This document shows positions 32,301-44,010 of a DNA stretch of 64,000 nt, piece after piece. Below the pieces are notes generated by a model. The model did not search any database. It had not been told where the DNA came from and saw only the letters and a program-made list of their open reading frames with translations. Source of the DNA: Arcuatula senhousia (taxonomy: Eukaryota; Mollusca; Bivalvia; Mytilida; Mytilidae). The position numbers and the translations under genes were made by a program. Where the stretch lies: positions 55,797,702 to 55,861,701 of the forward strand of contig OZ020307.1 of assembly GCA_963971305.1 (NCBI GenBank). The letters run 5' to 3'. Position 1 is the first letter of the stretch, and every line of letters begins with the position of its first letter.

Positions 32301-34924
32301 AGTTGGTGTTCTACGCCCGTGCAACGCTAAATATGTTATTTACAGGCGATGAACATGAAATGAGGATGATAAATGAAACATGGGGTTGGGGTGGGAAACA
32401 ACGGAACTGCAAATTTTGAAGAACCACAGGAAAAGGGGAGAGGTGGGTAGGGACTGAAAATTTATGCGACAAATGTGGTGCACTACTTGGCGGTCCACAA
32501 AGGTTTTTTTTACGTGCATGAAGCGTGGCACTCTCCTCACACGTTGGCCCACTATGGTCGACCGTCAGGTTTCCGTATTATAGACCTGACAACCCCTGCG
32601 GACGAGGGCCACCCTATTCAGCCACTTAGGGTACACACTTGGTCGCTCTGTGGGCTGAGCACTGACCCGATGTCAGAATCCCAATACCCTTAGTCGCCTC
32701 TTGCGACAAGGCTAGGCCCTGCTGCGGGCCTTTTCGTTACCCGGGCCCCGCACGGGACTACAATATACGTAGGTAGAAGGGGGTTTAGTTAGGTATCTAT
32801 GTGATAGCTGACAGCAAACTCCAGTTACCAAGATAACTCTTAATACCTGATGTAATTGAGAGTTTCGTCCAGAAAACCCCCAGATAGCTGCCAGTAAACC
32901 CCCAGTTATCTGAGGTATCCTAAAGATACCAAGGTTTTGGTTAAAATGGCGTTCCATACAACAGTATGATGAAGCTTCACTGTACAACACAAGCATTTAC
33001 GGTGAATATATATACCTTTAGAAACAAACAAAATATGTAGTGATTTGAAATTAGATCATCGGTAGAAATCAAGGACTTATCTGTAGAAAACACAGAAAAG
33101 AACATACCTAATCGGTAGAAAACCAGGACATATCAAATTTCTTAAACCTGTTAGTTTTGTGAAAAAGCAAATGGCTCTTTTACAAATAAACGATCAGTTA
33201 TTGCATATTCTCCCATAAGATGTATTCAAATAGTAAAAATAAGCGTTATTTTTCATATTTCTAAAAAAAGAATCGGTAGAAAACAAGGATCATCGGTAGA
33301 AAACAATCAGAAAAATCGGTAGAAAACATGTCGCAGGACAAGTATAACGACCGTGATTCTAGTAAAATGAAAATCGTCCTCAGTCCAAGTCATTTAATTT
33401 AGCGGAACTTGAAGCAAGTACACCATAATTCAATTACGTCCATGTTATGGCTCGTTGATCTTGAATTTAGTCTTTTCTCATGTTCTTAATGCTACTAATT
33501 TGATGAAATGCACCTTATTGTATAGTGTTTTGCTCTGCAAGGCCAGCTACAATTGATCATTTTCATACATATCAAAGTGCACAAAATGATACTCATATTT
33601 ATAACCCTAGTCACATTTTAGTGAGAAGTATTATACCCCCACTCGTAAGAGAGGGGGCTATATTGCAATCACCTTGTCCGTCCGTCTGTCCGTCCGTCTG
33701 TCCGTCTGTCCGTCCGGTTCAATTTCTCTGCTTCTACTGGATGGATTGGTTTCAAATTTGGTACACAGCTTCAGCATGATGAGGTATACTATGCCTACCC
33801 TTTCGAGGTCAGTCCATCATCTACTTCCTGTTTTCCAAGCCGACTTAGACTTTTTTAGGGGAAAAAGAATTGAAATGTGAAATTTTTCGTAACAGATTTC
33901 TCGGCTTCTACTGGATAGATTGGTTTCAAATTTGGTACACAGCTTCAGCATAATGAGTTATACCGTGCCTCCCCTTTCCAGGTCAGTCCATCATCTACTT
34001 CCTGTTTTTCGAGCCGACTTAGACTTTTTAGGGTAAAAAATTTGAAAAGTGAAATTTTTCGTAACAGATTTCTCGGCTTCTACTGGATGGATTGGTTTCA
34101 AATTTGGTACACAGCTTCAGCATGATTAGTTATACCGTGCCTCCCCTTTCCAGGTCAGTCTATCATCTTCTTCCTGTTTTCTGAGCTGACTTAGACTTTT
34201 TATGGGTCAAAAATAGACAATTTTTCGTAACAGATTTCTCGGCTTCTAGAGAAGGGATTGATTTCAAATTTGATATACAGCTTTAGCATGATGAGTTGTA
34301 TCGTGCCTCCCCTTTCCAGGTCAGTCGGTCATCTACTTCCTGTTTTCTGAATGGCCGAGTGGGGGTATGCTTAGCACGGCTTAGTGCAACCCCTTGTTTT
34401 TTTTAATTTATGTATAATTGATTTATTTTATGATAACAGTTGGTAACATCGCCTTGTTATCTTGTTACAACGACACGTCGGGAAAAAAAACTAGCATAAA
34501 CCAACTTTAATTTACATGTATTGTAATGAATTATTTATACGTTTCAGTTGCTGTCACTGCCTGTGTAAACAATGGTATTTTCACCTTGCTGGCAAAAATT
34601 CCCTTCAAAGACATTGTTTCAAAGACCGGACCGATAGACATTGATGCTCTCGAGAAAGGATACTTTAAATGCCCCTCAGCGGGACTGTATATAGTATCGT
34701 TTACATTGGTGTCAAATACCTCAAGTGCTAAATTCTACATTTACAAAAACCACAACATAGTCATCCGCCACTACATCTCTGATGACGACCATGTCGAGAG
34801 CGGAACGTCTGTTGTGTCACTAGAGCTCAAAGTTAACGACACGGTATCAATAGAACCAGCACAGATCTTTGGTATTTACTTCAGCTCCATAGGATCGTGT
34901 TTGACAGTCATAAAGATAAAGTAA
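29336..34924 (+). CDS. Secreted coiled-coil C1q-like protein, gene A
   Basis: Two exons. Exon 1 (29336-29714) starts at ATG and ends at donor AAAAG|GTATGT. Exon 2 (34548-34924) follows acceptor GTTTCAG. The phase-1 junction gives a 251-residue product. A hydrophobic signal peptide (VWCLLALWFAVNG) is followed by CENTKCLKRKLPLLDNLKAP, a segment conserved in all three paralogs, then a coiled coil with one 28-residue block (EVTQKLSGFRNNLENLELKV). The C-terminal 120 residues are a divergent C1q-like fold (FKCPSAGLYIVSFTLVS, GTSVVSLELKVNDTVSIEP, GSCLTVIKIK). Secreted C1q-domain proteins in bivalves are thought to act as immune recognition lectins; the ligand here is unknown. The 4.8-kb intron holds several mobile elements. 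A poly(A) signal lies 170 bp downstream. Confidence 0.82.
29945..30836. repeat. Inverted-repeat element in intron of gene A
   Basis: A 32-bp arm at 29945-29976 (AAATATACTGGCCC then AAAAAAGAAACGATACCA) is inverted at 30805-30836 with two mismatches. The interior is AT-rich with no ORF. It may be a non-autonomous DNA transposon; no clear target duplication. Confidence 0.65.
30998..31107. repeat. Palindromic element of about 110 bp in intron of gene A
   Basis: Imperfect arms: TTACTGATTGGGT, GGGAAATAG and AGATTATTTTC on the left; GAAAATAATCT, CTATTTCC and ACCCAGTCAATAAGTA on the right, around a 30-bp loop. Confidence 0.82.
31146..33355. mobile_element. Long foldback element with TTTTCTACCGAT sub-repeats
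   Basis: Outer ends CACGGTC (31146) and GACCGTG (33355) are followed inward by matching arms with about 11 copies in all of TTTTCTACCGAT or its complement. A second pair of matching arms is at 31966-32136 and 32790-32967 (GGATACCTCAGATA, GGGTTTACTGGCAGCTA and so on). The centre holds a different nested sequence. Long, internally repetitive inverted arms fit a foldback-type DNA transposon. No transposase ORF is seen. Confidence 0.75.
32279..32760. mobile_element. Nested GC-richer element in the centre of the foldback
   Basis: It starts with a (GTGA)n/(GAGT)n tract at 32279 and ends near CCGGGCCCCGCACGGG. Its composition differs sharply from the surroundings. CTTAGTCGCCTCTTGCGACA near the right end looks like a dispersed mollusc repeat I have seen before but cannot name. 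Short ORFs on both strands are not convincing. Confidence 0.5.
33633..34396 (+). mobile_element. Helentron-like element in intron of gene A
   Basis: 5' hairpin ATACCCCCACTC-gtaa-GAGAGGGGG (33633-33660), a (GTCC/GTCT)n microsatellite at 33676-33718, and four tandem units of about 190 bp (TGGATTGGTTTCAAATTTGG). The 3' GAGTGGGGGTAT (34357-34368) is the exact reverse complement of the hairpin's left arm. A GCAC/GTGC palindrome and CTTG (34393-34396) then abut TT. TT also precedes the 5' end. Confidence 0.75.
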
Positions 34925-35096
34925 CGAGTGATGAGTGACTCTTTACATCTTATATTCTTATTTTCATTATAACTTTTCTTATACAATAGAACAGTCTCAA
35001 TTTCAGTTTTAAAGTAAGCCCTACCAGGCACACAAATATATAGTCACTGTGGTTAACTGTAGTGGATCATAATTAACAGATATCAAGATACCAGAC

Positions 35097-35102
35097 AATA
35101 AA
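35097..35102 (+). terminator. Poly(A) signal of C1q-like gene A
   Basis: AATAAA 173 nt after the stop codon. The same context (GATAAAGAC) occurs after gene B near 42026, one base different. Confidence 0.6.
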
Positions 35103-35330
35103 GACTTAAAAATCTTTGTATCTTATTATACATTTTATATATAACAAAACATTTTTATCGAAATATAATGCTCTCGAGTTCCATTGTCAGGGAAACTAAC
35201 AAATAGTGATGGTCGAGAAATAAAAAAAATTGATGGTGACTTGAATCAGAATAATTATGTATGTTAGCTAAACTTAATATTTCATAATATATTCCAACAA
35301 AACAAACAGACATGACAGATTACATTTAAG

Positions 35331-36249
35331 TGCATGTCTTAGAGAAAACCATGCAAAATCCATAATTTTGTCCAGAAGCAATATTTTCATGGCTACATGT
35401 ATGAAAGCAATGGTGTAACTTAAAGCCCTTCATAGAAGGCTTCTTTTGGCAAAATATATTTTTTGGAAAATTCAAAATGGCCAACCTTTGGGCCTTAACC
35501 AATACAACTGCATTTCTTTGCCAAATCAGCCTTTATATTGAAAGCAATACGTCAATTATACTAAGGTTTATTTTGTCCAAATGTCTTCTAACTATCAAAA
35601 TTTGAACATGAAATCCTTTAAGGGTTATGCTTTGGCATTCTTTAATTTTTAAGAATATAATTTCCATTACCAAGCACCTTAGGGGGTAATATTGGCAATT
35701 TGCCAAATTGTCAAAAAATCATCAAAATGCTTATTTTTAACGTTTAAGTTTGTCCAAGGCAGGCCTCTTAAATGAAATTCTTTCTAATATACAAACATTT
35801 AATGCTTACAAGGTGAACATGTTAAACCTGCAACCATGGATCGTGTATTCTAGCTTCGGTACAAGCTTAGTCTGTGAATGGGTAGGTTTCGATTTTGGTT
35901 GCAAAACTCCAATTTTTTTACATCTTTTGTAATAACATGAAAGTGTTTAATTTCAAACAAAATGCATTTTAATTAGTGACATTATAGTAAAAATAACAAA
36001 AGCTGTATATGTCTTGACTTTGCGCAAAATGTTCAAATCGAGGCTGAAAATATGAAATGATAAAGAATTAATGGAAAAATAAAGAAATGGTTAGTTTTAG
36101 ATGATCATAGCAGAACCATTAAAAGTCAGGTAAAATGTGATGATTATGTTTTTCTGTTTTCAGGAAATGACGTTACACCATTGCATTTATAGCCATGAAA
36201 ATATTACTTCTGGACAAAACTGCATGGTTTTCACTGAGACAGGCACTAA
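35331..36249. mobile_element. Terminal-inverted-repeat element downstream of gene A
   Basis: Arms of about 80-90 bp (35331-35419 and 36172-36249) share AAAACCATGC, TTTTGTCCAGAAG, AATATTTTCATGGCTA and GCAATGGTGTAAC in inverted order with small indels. The interior (about 750 bp) is AT-rich and has no transposase ORF, so it is non-autonomous. Confidence 0.75.
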
Positions 36250-39200
36250 AAGACATTCATTTTTCCCATATAAATTATAAATGCCTTTTGGATGAAATAG
36301 CACGCTTATACTTCATGTACTAGAAAAAAATGAAGATCTTATTATCAAGAACAAAGTACACATAAAGTATGTGTCTAAAAGAAATATTGCTCTGCCTTTC
36401 AACAAATGTCCTTTTTAAACCTTGATGTCGATGCGATGGTATAATTTAGATGAGTTCTGTTTTGTTTCACGACGATATTTCACTCTCCATCATTGAAAAG
36501 TGACTATATCATGAAGGTACAGCTGATCAGAGACGGATAGAAGAACGGACGGAAACATTTCCCCTTCTACTTAAATCATAGGCAAAGCATAAAAAATCTA
36601 TAAATAAATTGCAATTTAAGTATCTTTTTTTTATTATATGGTAACTTGGTCAGCTTTTATACGTTTGTTTTTTACATCTCTCAGTAATTCCTTTAATAAC
36701 AAAATCTGCTCAATGAAAATGAATATGCTTTTAGACAAATAACAACTTGTCTTAACGAGCTTTTCAACAGCCAGGAGGCAATAAGTATTGATATGGCATC
36801 CAAATGTCTGTCTTTTCGGATTGACGATTTTGTATTGTCCTTTAGATACACCTTCTTTCGACAGTAAAAAAAAAACCTGTTATAACAGAAGACATGACGG
36901 ATAAAACGAGGAAACACACAAAATAACAAAACGTCTGATAAAACGCAAAGTCGAAACGAATTTAAACTCATATGCCCCAGAAGAGTTAGTAGTTCCTCTG
37001 TTGTTTAATTCTGTTCAGTCGTTATTGTGTTTTTATGGTTTGTATTTCTTCGTGCTGTTCTCGTTCGTGTTAACTGGTTTTGTCGTTGTGACATTCTTTC
37101 GGACTTATGACACTCGAATTGGTGCCCCTTTGCTTCTGTTAGAAGAAGCTATAGCTACTCCAACAAACCTTAAAATTGGGTTATCTGTTGGTTTGTGATT
37201 TTTTTCATTGCTCAAATAAACTAGATGAAATGAGAAGTTATATTACCCCTTTTAATAAATACTTTATCTTTCGAAATGCCAAATTTCATTACGTTTGTTG
37301 ATTGCACGTTGATGCACGTCAAAATTAAATTTTGTGTCGTTTCTTATTTTCTCCCATTCTTACAGATTTTTACCGATATGTGATTGCTAACGGCAAAAGC
37401 GTCATAACTCTAGATCTTTAAAATTTGGGAATCAAGTCTTGATCCTATAGAATGCAAAAAACCAAAGATTGTCCCATTGAAAACAATGCTTTCTTGTCAA
37501 AAATCATAATTTTCTGTATGTCTTAAAGTTAAAATTTTGGGTTTTAATTTATAATCAGAAGAAAGTACAATGTATATATATACATATTGATATTTTTACC
37601 GGGTTCGAAACTATATGGTCCCTTGGCTTTTCCGAAACAAAAAAAAATTATGTTTGAGTAGTACCTGAAAATCATGCTTTTTTTTATAGAATTTTGGAAA
37701 AAATAAAATGCATTTTAACAATAATATTAACATGAGTTTATCACATTTCAGATGTGAAGTAAAAACGTTATTCACTGTCATGACTGTGCAATATTTCTAC
37801 CAAAAATGATTTTTCATTTACAACCACACGTAAAAAGCAATGTATTTACTCCTGTATTGTATCTTCCTTTCACATGAGATGATTTCACGCACGTACCTAT
37901 TTGGTACTTTGCTACCATTAGGAGCTATGGTATACAATTTTCGACTGTCCGATCTGAAAAGAAAATCGCAGAATTCTGAAAGTGAAAACTTCATTTTTTA
38001 AACAGTTCTATGTTCCATACATTTTTTCACTTTTTGAAATAAAAATAAATTATTCTTCTTTCTGAAGCAGATACCTATCTGAGCTGATTGACTATGGGAT
38101 TTGAAAATTTTTTTTTAGTTGGAGTAGCTAGAATCTTGACTTTTTAATAATCTCGAATGTTAAGTAATTTTACTTATTGGTACCAATAAGACGTATCTTT
38201 ATAGAATCGTGGTGGTCTGCTACCCAATTCTATTACATGTATAAATACATGTATTACACATATTTGGTTTTTAATGGCTCTCACAGTCTACGCCCGGCGT
38301 ATGGCATTCGAACTATAAAACTAAAATTTGCATAACAGACATACATGTAGTTTAACAATGGGCATATTATACAGGTCTTCTCGGGGACAGGGAGTTCAAA
38401 TGCCTCCTGTCAGGACTTTATCTATCTTTAACAGCAGTTTCAAAGATCGTGGGAGCTTAGTTCTTTATCTACAAAAGAAGGCGTTAAAGCGACCTTCAAT
38501 TATTTCTCAAATGATTATCCCACTTGTAATTAAAGTGAAACATCGGTTGTGGCTCTTTATTTGAGTGTTGAAACTATTGTGATATTGTTACAGTAAAATC
38601 AGGAATCAGAGGATTAGTATTTTAGCCACATGGGACGTGTTTGACTGTAACTTTAGTTGCAGTGATGACAACTAGACAACATCAATATTCGTAGCACAGG
38701 CGCTCGTGTATAGTTAGACCGTACATGCCCTACATTAATATATGACATAGTGTTTTTCATTGTTTTTGTTATGTTCACAAAATATTGATTGATTGATTGT
38801 TAGTTGCTTAATGTCCCGTCGGCGATATTGCAGCCATCATCGGGACATACCAAAGTTGAAATAATTATGTTAATAAGCATGTAATCGTGATTCGTAAAAC
38901 ACAGTTATATAATCAGCCAGAACAACAACTTTACCCAGACACGTATCTTATTACTTCACTTTAATGAATTTCATAGAGGTTAATTTTACACTTCCTTTTC
39001 CCATGCCACGATGAAAGAAATTTCGATTTCAATATTGCCAGCATTTCTAAGTAGTTTCATAATTTGTTTATTACGACTCAAACGATTTAAAGAAATTTCA
39101 AATTTATTACAAGCATTTCTAAGTTGTTTCATAATTACGACTTAAACTATTAGATAATTAAAATGAATGGGATATTTCCCTCCAATCTTAATAAATGAAC

Positions 39201-39396
39201 TACGCCTCGACATATTTGATTAAATTAATTACATTAATAAAAATACCCGCAAATTGAAAAATCATTAAAATTGTACACAGTAAAGTTCTGCACGGTAAGC
39301 GAGAGGTTTTTCATACTCTCATTACTCTGGACTTCTCAATTATGTGCCATAGCTTCAGCGTTTGTTCTTACACTTTAACCTCATAACAAAAAAAAT
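36250..39396. other. Intergenic region between C1q-like genes A and B
   Basis: 36380-36690 is paralogous to sequence downstream of gene B (CGATATTTCACTCTCC and following). 38205-39396 is the upstream block of gene B and is colinear with that of gene A. A dispersed-repeat fragment with (GATT)n and GTTGCTTAATGTCCCGTC lies at 38786-38860. No gene is seen; ORFs at 36693-36971 and 37001-37198 are unsupported. Confidence 0.5.
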
Positions 39397-41885
39397 ATGT
39401 ACGCCTTTGTTAGAAATATGAAAATGGTTTGGTTTCTTCTTGCTTTGTGGTTTGCCGTTAATGGAAAAGAAGATTGTAAGAATATGAAGTGCTTAAAAAG
39501 GAAACTGCCTTTATTGGACAATCTGAAGGCACCCCTGATGGCCGAGATAGATGTTGCATCAATGAATATTGAGATTGAAAAATATATTAATACCGCGATT
39601 GAAGAGAAAATTAATGCAAAGTTGATTGAACAAACGAAAAAAATTAACGTAGATATGATTGAACAGTCGAAAAAGTATCAACAGATTTTAAACGATTTAA
39701 ACGTAACGGTTATACAAGCAGCGGCGACGGAAGTTACAGAGAAGTTATCGGAATTTGAGTTGAAACTTGAAAAGTCTGATGCAGCGGTGACAGAAGTTAC
39801 ACAAAATTTATCGAAGTTTCGGAATAGTTTGGACAATATAGCGTTAAAATTAGAAAAGTCTGACGCATCGGCGGAAGTAACACTAAAGTTGTCGGCGTTT
39901 CGAAAAAGATTGGACAATTTGGAAATCAAAGTTGAAAACTCTAACGCATCGGCGACGAAAGTTACACAAAAGTTATCGGGATTTCGTAATAGTTTGGACA
40001 AAATTGAGTTGAAACTCGAAAAGTATGATTCAATAACGACGGAAGTAACACTAAAGTTGTCGGCGTTTCGTAAAAGATTGGACAATTTGGAAATCAAAGT
40101 TGAAAACTCTAACGCATCGGCGACGGAAGTTACACAAAAACTATCGGAGTTTCGGAATAGTTTGGACAATTTGGAGATGAAAGTGGAAAAGACTGATGCA
40201 AAGGGTATGTACTGTACATATTTTCAATTCAAGCTAAAAAAAATATTTTTATCTTTTATTGTTTGCTTATCTTTTGCGCTTACACTTCCATTCTTTTTAT
40301 TCGTATACTAACTTTGTTACGCTAATAATACTATCATAATTTACTTATAGTAAATAAAGGATGCATTTAACTTGGTGATAAGCCTGTTGTCTATAAAGAA
40401 ATAGTGTTCGAGATTAATTTACATGTTCAATGGCTAATGAAGCTGTGACATCATCTTCGAAGGCTGCTAAAGCTTTATCACGCCCGCTTCTGGTAATATA
40501 TCACACCCCATTCCGTCACTTTTCGGAAGCCTGACGTCATTCGTGAAATTCCGGAATGACGCTGTTTTTATGACGTCATTATGTTTTAGGTTTTGTCAGT
40601 ATCAAAAATGGATCATGCAACAAAATGAGCCTTCCTCGATTGATAAAGAAATTCCTTTAAACTACAAAACGGTTTCAAAAAAAAAAAACCGATATTATTA
40701 GTTTTTTTCCCTAGTCCAATGTTGAAGTATATGATAAATACATCATTACATGTCTTAATTTATATCTTACCCTTAATCAGCCCTTGGTCATTCATCATCC
40801 CTCGAGCCGTTCAGCTCTTGGGCTAATAAAATAACCTAGTGCTGATAAAGGTTAAGATATAGAATAAGACATGTACAAAATGTAATAATCTATACTTATC
40901 TATATCTCGTGTGATGATGTGCATATTATTTAACCACGAAATTTTGGTTCTGTTTTTGTAAAGCAAAAACACTTTGAACTAGAATTGTTAAGGCAAAGGA
41001 CGTCATTTTGCTGGTAAAAACATACTTTAAATTATTCATTATTAAATTTGGAATTTGGAATTTGAAAGCCCCGTAATTTATTATTTATTTAATGTAAAAT
41101 ACTCTTTCTTCTAATCGTCCTTTCTTTGACTGATAACGAAGAATAAAGATACAAAAACATTTAAAACAATTCTGGTTGATGGATGTTATTGTGGATAATG
41201 TACATGTTCTAAGAGAATTCCGATCTGTTTTTGTTTCTATCTTGCACATTTTCGTTCCGACCTTTATTTAAGTTTCTCTCTAATAAGAACTTTTGCATAG
41301 TTCAATTTTCATAATAAAAGTGACAAAAATTGACTAATTTTGTCTATAATCTTTAAAAGAAAAAAAAACAGAAAAAAAAACAAAAACCAAACAAAAAACA
41401 AAAACAAACAAACAAAACCAAAACGAAACAAAGCAATTTCAATTTATGAGTATTTTTCTTTAGTTAATATCAGATAATTGCAAATCTTTATCACTTTATA
41501 CCTTTCAGTTGCTGTTACGGCCTGTGTACCCTCTGGTACTTACAGCTTTCAGACTAATGTGCCTTTTACATACATTAAATCATGGACCGGACCAATAGAC
41601 ACCGAAGCTCTTCAGAAAGGAGATTTCAAATGTCCCTCTGCGGGACTATATATGGTCTCCTTCACGTTGGTGTCAGGTACTTCGGGAGCTGATTTCTACA
41701 TTACCAAAAACGTCAAAAGTGTAATCGACCACTACATCTCTGGTGACGACCATTGCGACAGTGGGACGTCTGTTGTGGCACTGGAGCTCAATGTAAACGA
41801 CACAGTGTCAGTAAAACCAGCAAAAAAAGATGGTGTCTACTTCAGCTCTGCTGGATCATGTTTGACAGTCATAAAGATAAAATAA
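39397..41885 (+). CDS. Secreted coiled-coil C1q-like protein, gene B (long coiled coil)
   Basis: Exon 1 (39397-40204) ends at donor AAGG|GTATGT. Exon 2 (41509-41885) follows acceptor CTTTCAG. The phase-1 junction gives 394 residues. The layout is that of gene A: signal peptide (VWFLLALWFAVNG), conserved CLKRKLPLLDNLKAPLMAEI, coiled coil, C1q-like domain (FKCPSAGLYMVSFTLVS, GTSVVALELNVNDTVSVKP, GSCLTVIKIK). The coiled coil is much longer, with a truncated copy plus five consecutive repeats of 27-28 residues (EVTLKLSAFRKRLDNLEIKV and variants), about four heptads each. Two pairs of repeats are almost identical at the DNA level, a sign of recent dimer duplication. A longer stalk could change oligomer geometry; that is inference. 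The frame is intact and it is the best-preserved member of the cluster. Confidence 0.84.
40744..40895. repeat. Palindromic MITE-like element in intron of gene B
   Basis: ATTACATGTCTTAATTTATA and CTTACCCTTAATCAGC on the left are matched by GCTGATAAAGGTTAAG, ATAGAATAAGACATGT and AATGTAAT on the right. The centre contains GGGCTAATAAAATAACC. Confidence 0.8.
41350..41435 (+). repeat. A/C-rich simple repeat
   Basis: (CAAAA)n-like tract, 60 bp upstream of the exon 2 acceptor of gene B. Confidence 0.85.
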
Positions 41886-42333
41886 CCAGTGATGAATGCA
41901 TCTTTGCATCTTACATTTTAATCTACTTTAAAAAAAATTAAACCTTTTATTGTACAATATGATAATCTTCAATTGTAATTAACTCTAGAGGATCATAATT
42001 TAAAACAGGTATAAAGATAACAGGTGATAAAGACTTTAAAAAATCTTTGTATCTTATCATACATGTATATATTTACTAAAAATCCGTTTCTTTTACAATA
42101 TAATTCCATCGAGTTCCATTGTCAGGGAAACGAACAAATAGTGGTCGACTCCAGTGGATATAAGTTAACATTTTCTTCTATCTTCTATAGTTATCAAGAT
42201 ATAAAAACGGTTGATGGTGACTTAAATCAAAATATTTTTTTTTTATGTTTGACGAGTTTTATTTGTTTCCCGAAGATATTTCACTCTCCCTCATTGAGAA
42301 GTAAACCTGAAGGTAAACCTGATTGGGGACAGA

Positions 42334-42591
42334 CAGACGAACGGTTGTACGGAAATTATTAACTCTTTTACCTCCACAGACGAACGGTTGTACGGAAATT
42401 ATTAACTCTTTTACCTCCACAGACGAACGGTTGTACGGAAATTATTAACTCTTTTACCTCCACAGACGAACGGTTGTACGGAAATTATCAACTCTTTTAC
42501 CTCCACAGACGAACGGTTGTACGGAAATTATCAACTCTTTTACCTCCACAGACGAACGGTTGTACGGAAATTATCAACTCTTTTACCTCCA
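42334..42591 (+). repeat. 43-bp minisatellite, six copies, downstream of gene B
   Basis: The unit starts CAGACGAACGGTTGTACGG. The first three copies read ATTATTAACTC and the last three ATTATCAACTC, which fits block duplication. Confidence 0.92.
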
Positions 42592-44010
42592 TAGGCGGAG
42601 CATACAAAATCCCTTAATCTATTCCAATTTAAGTATCTTAGGAAATGTCTTATTTTCATTTATGGTAGTTTTTTCAGTCTTTTATGCTTTTGTTTTCTAT
42701 AAATGCCAAGTCATATATCCCAATTAAAGCTTAAATAACAGACCTGTTCAATTAAAATGCATATGTTTACAGTTTTAGACAAATAACAAACAAGTCTTAT
42801 AGAGCTTCTCAACAGCCAAGAGCAAACGAGTATCAATATAGCAAGATTCTTAAATATGAACATCTTTCAGCATTTCAGATATTAACTCACCTTTGTGCGT
42901 CGTATATAAAAATCCATCCATACCTTTTATGTGAAGTAGACAATTTCATTACTTTCCTTCGAAAATATTTAAGCTTTTGTGAAGTGCAGAAATTTCATAC
43001 AGTACCATTGACATGATTGAAAAGAAACAACCACCTGATTTGGCTCAACGAAGTGACTGCCATCTTGAAATGACCAGTTTTTACACGACAGTGATATAGA
43101 CACGCTCTTACCGGGACGGAGCGTTCAAATGTCACTTGTCCGGACTTTATCTTAAGTATTAAACAGCAATTTCAAAGACCGTTGGAGCTAAGTTCTTTAT
43201 CTACAAACTTGGCGCTGAAGTGACCTTCAATTACTTCTCAAATGATAATTAATATAATCTGGTAATTAACGTTGAAGATCGTTTGTGGCTCTTGACTGGC
43301 GTGTTAACGACATTGGTACTTTAATATCAGGAATCTGAGGTATATTAATTAATATTGTCACATGGAATGTGTTTGATTGCAGTGAGTTTACTAACTATGG
43401 TTGTAACAGTTGAGACAACCTACATAGTTCGTGCACAGGCGAGTGTGTATATGACATGGTGTTTTACATTGCCTTTGTTTTGCGCATGTAAGATAAGCAT
43501 GTCATCGTGATTTGTATAATAGCGATGTACATAATCATAATCTTCCAGAACAACCACTTAACCCAGATATGTTCGGTATCACCAGGCTATTTCTGCTATA
43601 TCTAAAAATGTAAAGTCTCCATGGATGCATACAATTCCATTTGATACACTTCAACGACTTTGCAATTAAGCATTTAATTTGACATTTCTAATGACTCTTC
43701 CACGATTATAGGAATTTCGAATTAATTACGAGTATTTTTAAGTACTACATGTAGTTTCATAATTTGATAATTACAACTTAACGACTAAATGCAATTTTAA
43801 TCTAATAATAAACATTTCTAAGTAGTTCCATAGTTACCACTTAAAACATCAAAAGTTTTAACATGAAAAATTTCCTACATATTAAGACTACGCCTCGCAA
43901 TATTAAACTAATGTGCTTAGTAATTACATCCGTTACTTGCAAAATCTCTTAAATTGCTGAGGAAAGCGATAAGTATCTTCATACTCCAGTGTTCACCATT
44001 TCGGTCAAAT
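42592..44010. other. Intergenic region between genes B and C
   Basis: 43100-43440 is the diverged counterpart of the upstream blocks of genes A and B (GGACGGAGCGTTCAAATG, CAGCAATTTCAAAGACCG). No coding sequence is seen. Confidence 0.5.
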
